Positions 60,951 to 61,106 of a stretch of 61,106 nucleotides of DNA are shown one piece after another; the stretch's first letter is position 1; each line of letters begins with the position of its first letter. The translations under genes and the position numbers were made by a program. The stretch is from Methanomicrobiaceae archaeon (GTDB lineage: Archaea; Halobacteriota; Methanomicrobia; Methanomicrobiales; Methanomicrobiaceae): positions 1-61,106 of the forward strand of contig JAFGWE010000034.1 of NCBI GenBank assembly GCA_016937345.1. Reading direction: 5' to 3'. Under the pieces are notes generated by a model, which saw only the letters and a list, made by a program, of their open reading frames with translations, searched no databases and was not told the DNA's origin.

Positions 60951-61106
60951 ATGGCAGATAAAAAATCTCCGGCCTCAGGATGGCCAAAAATTCAGGGCGA
61001 CTATCACGCAGGTGATGCCAACAGCCCTGTTGTTGTTGTTACAATGGGTTCACACCTTGACGAGCAGGCAGTATGTGATGCAGGCGCTGCAATGTGCGGT
61101 TCCTGT
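60951..61106 (+). CDS. mtrA: tetrahydromethanopterin S-methyltransferase subunit A, 3' part outside the window
   Basis: The first 52 codons are present; the gene is cut by the window end, not broken. [29 protein letters not shown] and AGAAMCGSC match the corrinoid-binding MtrA subunit that carries the methyl group on cobalamin. GAGGTG precedes the ATG, 10 bases after mtrB. Confidence 0.95.
   Translation, partial: MADKKSPASGWPKIQGDYHAGDANSPVVVVTMGSHLDEQAVCDAGAAMCGSC

Overview
The window comes from a hydrogenotrophic methanogenic archaeon. It carries the complete mcrBDCGA operon, the start of the mtrEDCBA operon, ftr, two sets of formylmethanofuran dehydrogenase genes, hdrCBA and mvhD. The moderate-to-low GC content, archaeal TATA boxes, frequent TTG/GTG starts and GGTG/GGAGG ribosome sites fit the order Methanomicrobiales. 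A Methanoplanus/Methanolacinia-type organism is my best guess from general resemblance only.

Layout. (1) 1-321 is an A-rich 11-bp repeat region. (2) 322-5837, minus strand: a Schlafen/AlbA_2-type ATPase-like protein with type I HsdM and HsdR; no HsdS is visible. (3) 5929-8933, minus: endonuclease IV, a QueG-like Fe-S protein and an aldehyde dehydrogenase. (4) 9020-17675, minus: a tightly overlapping nine-gene operon. It holds the 2-oxoacid chain-elongation enzymes (AksA, HacA, HacB, AksF), an unknown 275-aa protein, a ferredoxin-less IorA-like TPP enzyme, a BioB-like radical SAM protein and two tandem paralogues with a DDTD motif (methanogenesis marker 11 type). I read this as a coenzyme B biosynthesis operon that includes candidates for its unassigned steps. 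A strong dyad sits over the predicted transcription start. (5) ftr, then divergently fwdG-fwdF-hdrCBA-mvhD-fwdDBAC (19367-29079), one operon joining the first and last steps of methanogenesis.

(6) 29240-48617 is a molybdenum/tungsten island: a second formylmethanofuran dehydrogenase (fmdDBAC, minus), a bPH_2 membrane protein, a MoeA-periplasmic-binding-domain fusion, MoeA, a small Cys protein, a DDTD/zinc-ribbon protein, wtpABC, a MOT1-type transporter, modA-trmO-modBC, two small unknown proteins and an archaeal homologue of the bacterial Mo/W storage protein. Between 38849 and 39086 lies what looks like the collapsed remnant of a further oxyanion ABC transporter. Several promoter regions here carry inverted repeats, including a 28-bp palindrome upstream of the storage protein gene, which suggests metal-responsive control. 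(7) 48633-52406: a membrane-anchored prolyl-peptidase-like hydrolase, a CcdA-like protein, a response regulator with PAS-like domains and a tiny membrane ORF. (8) 52912-61106: mcrBDCGA and mtrEDCB with a truncated mtrA.

Together the genes cover CO2 activation to formylmethanofuran (Fwd/Fmd), formyl transfer (Ftr), methyl transfer to CoM (Mtr), methane release (Mcr), heterodisulfide recycling (Hdr/MvhD), synthesis of the thiol cosubstrate (Aks operon) and supply of the metals that Fwd/Fmd need.
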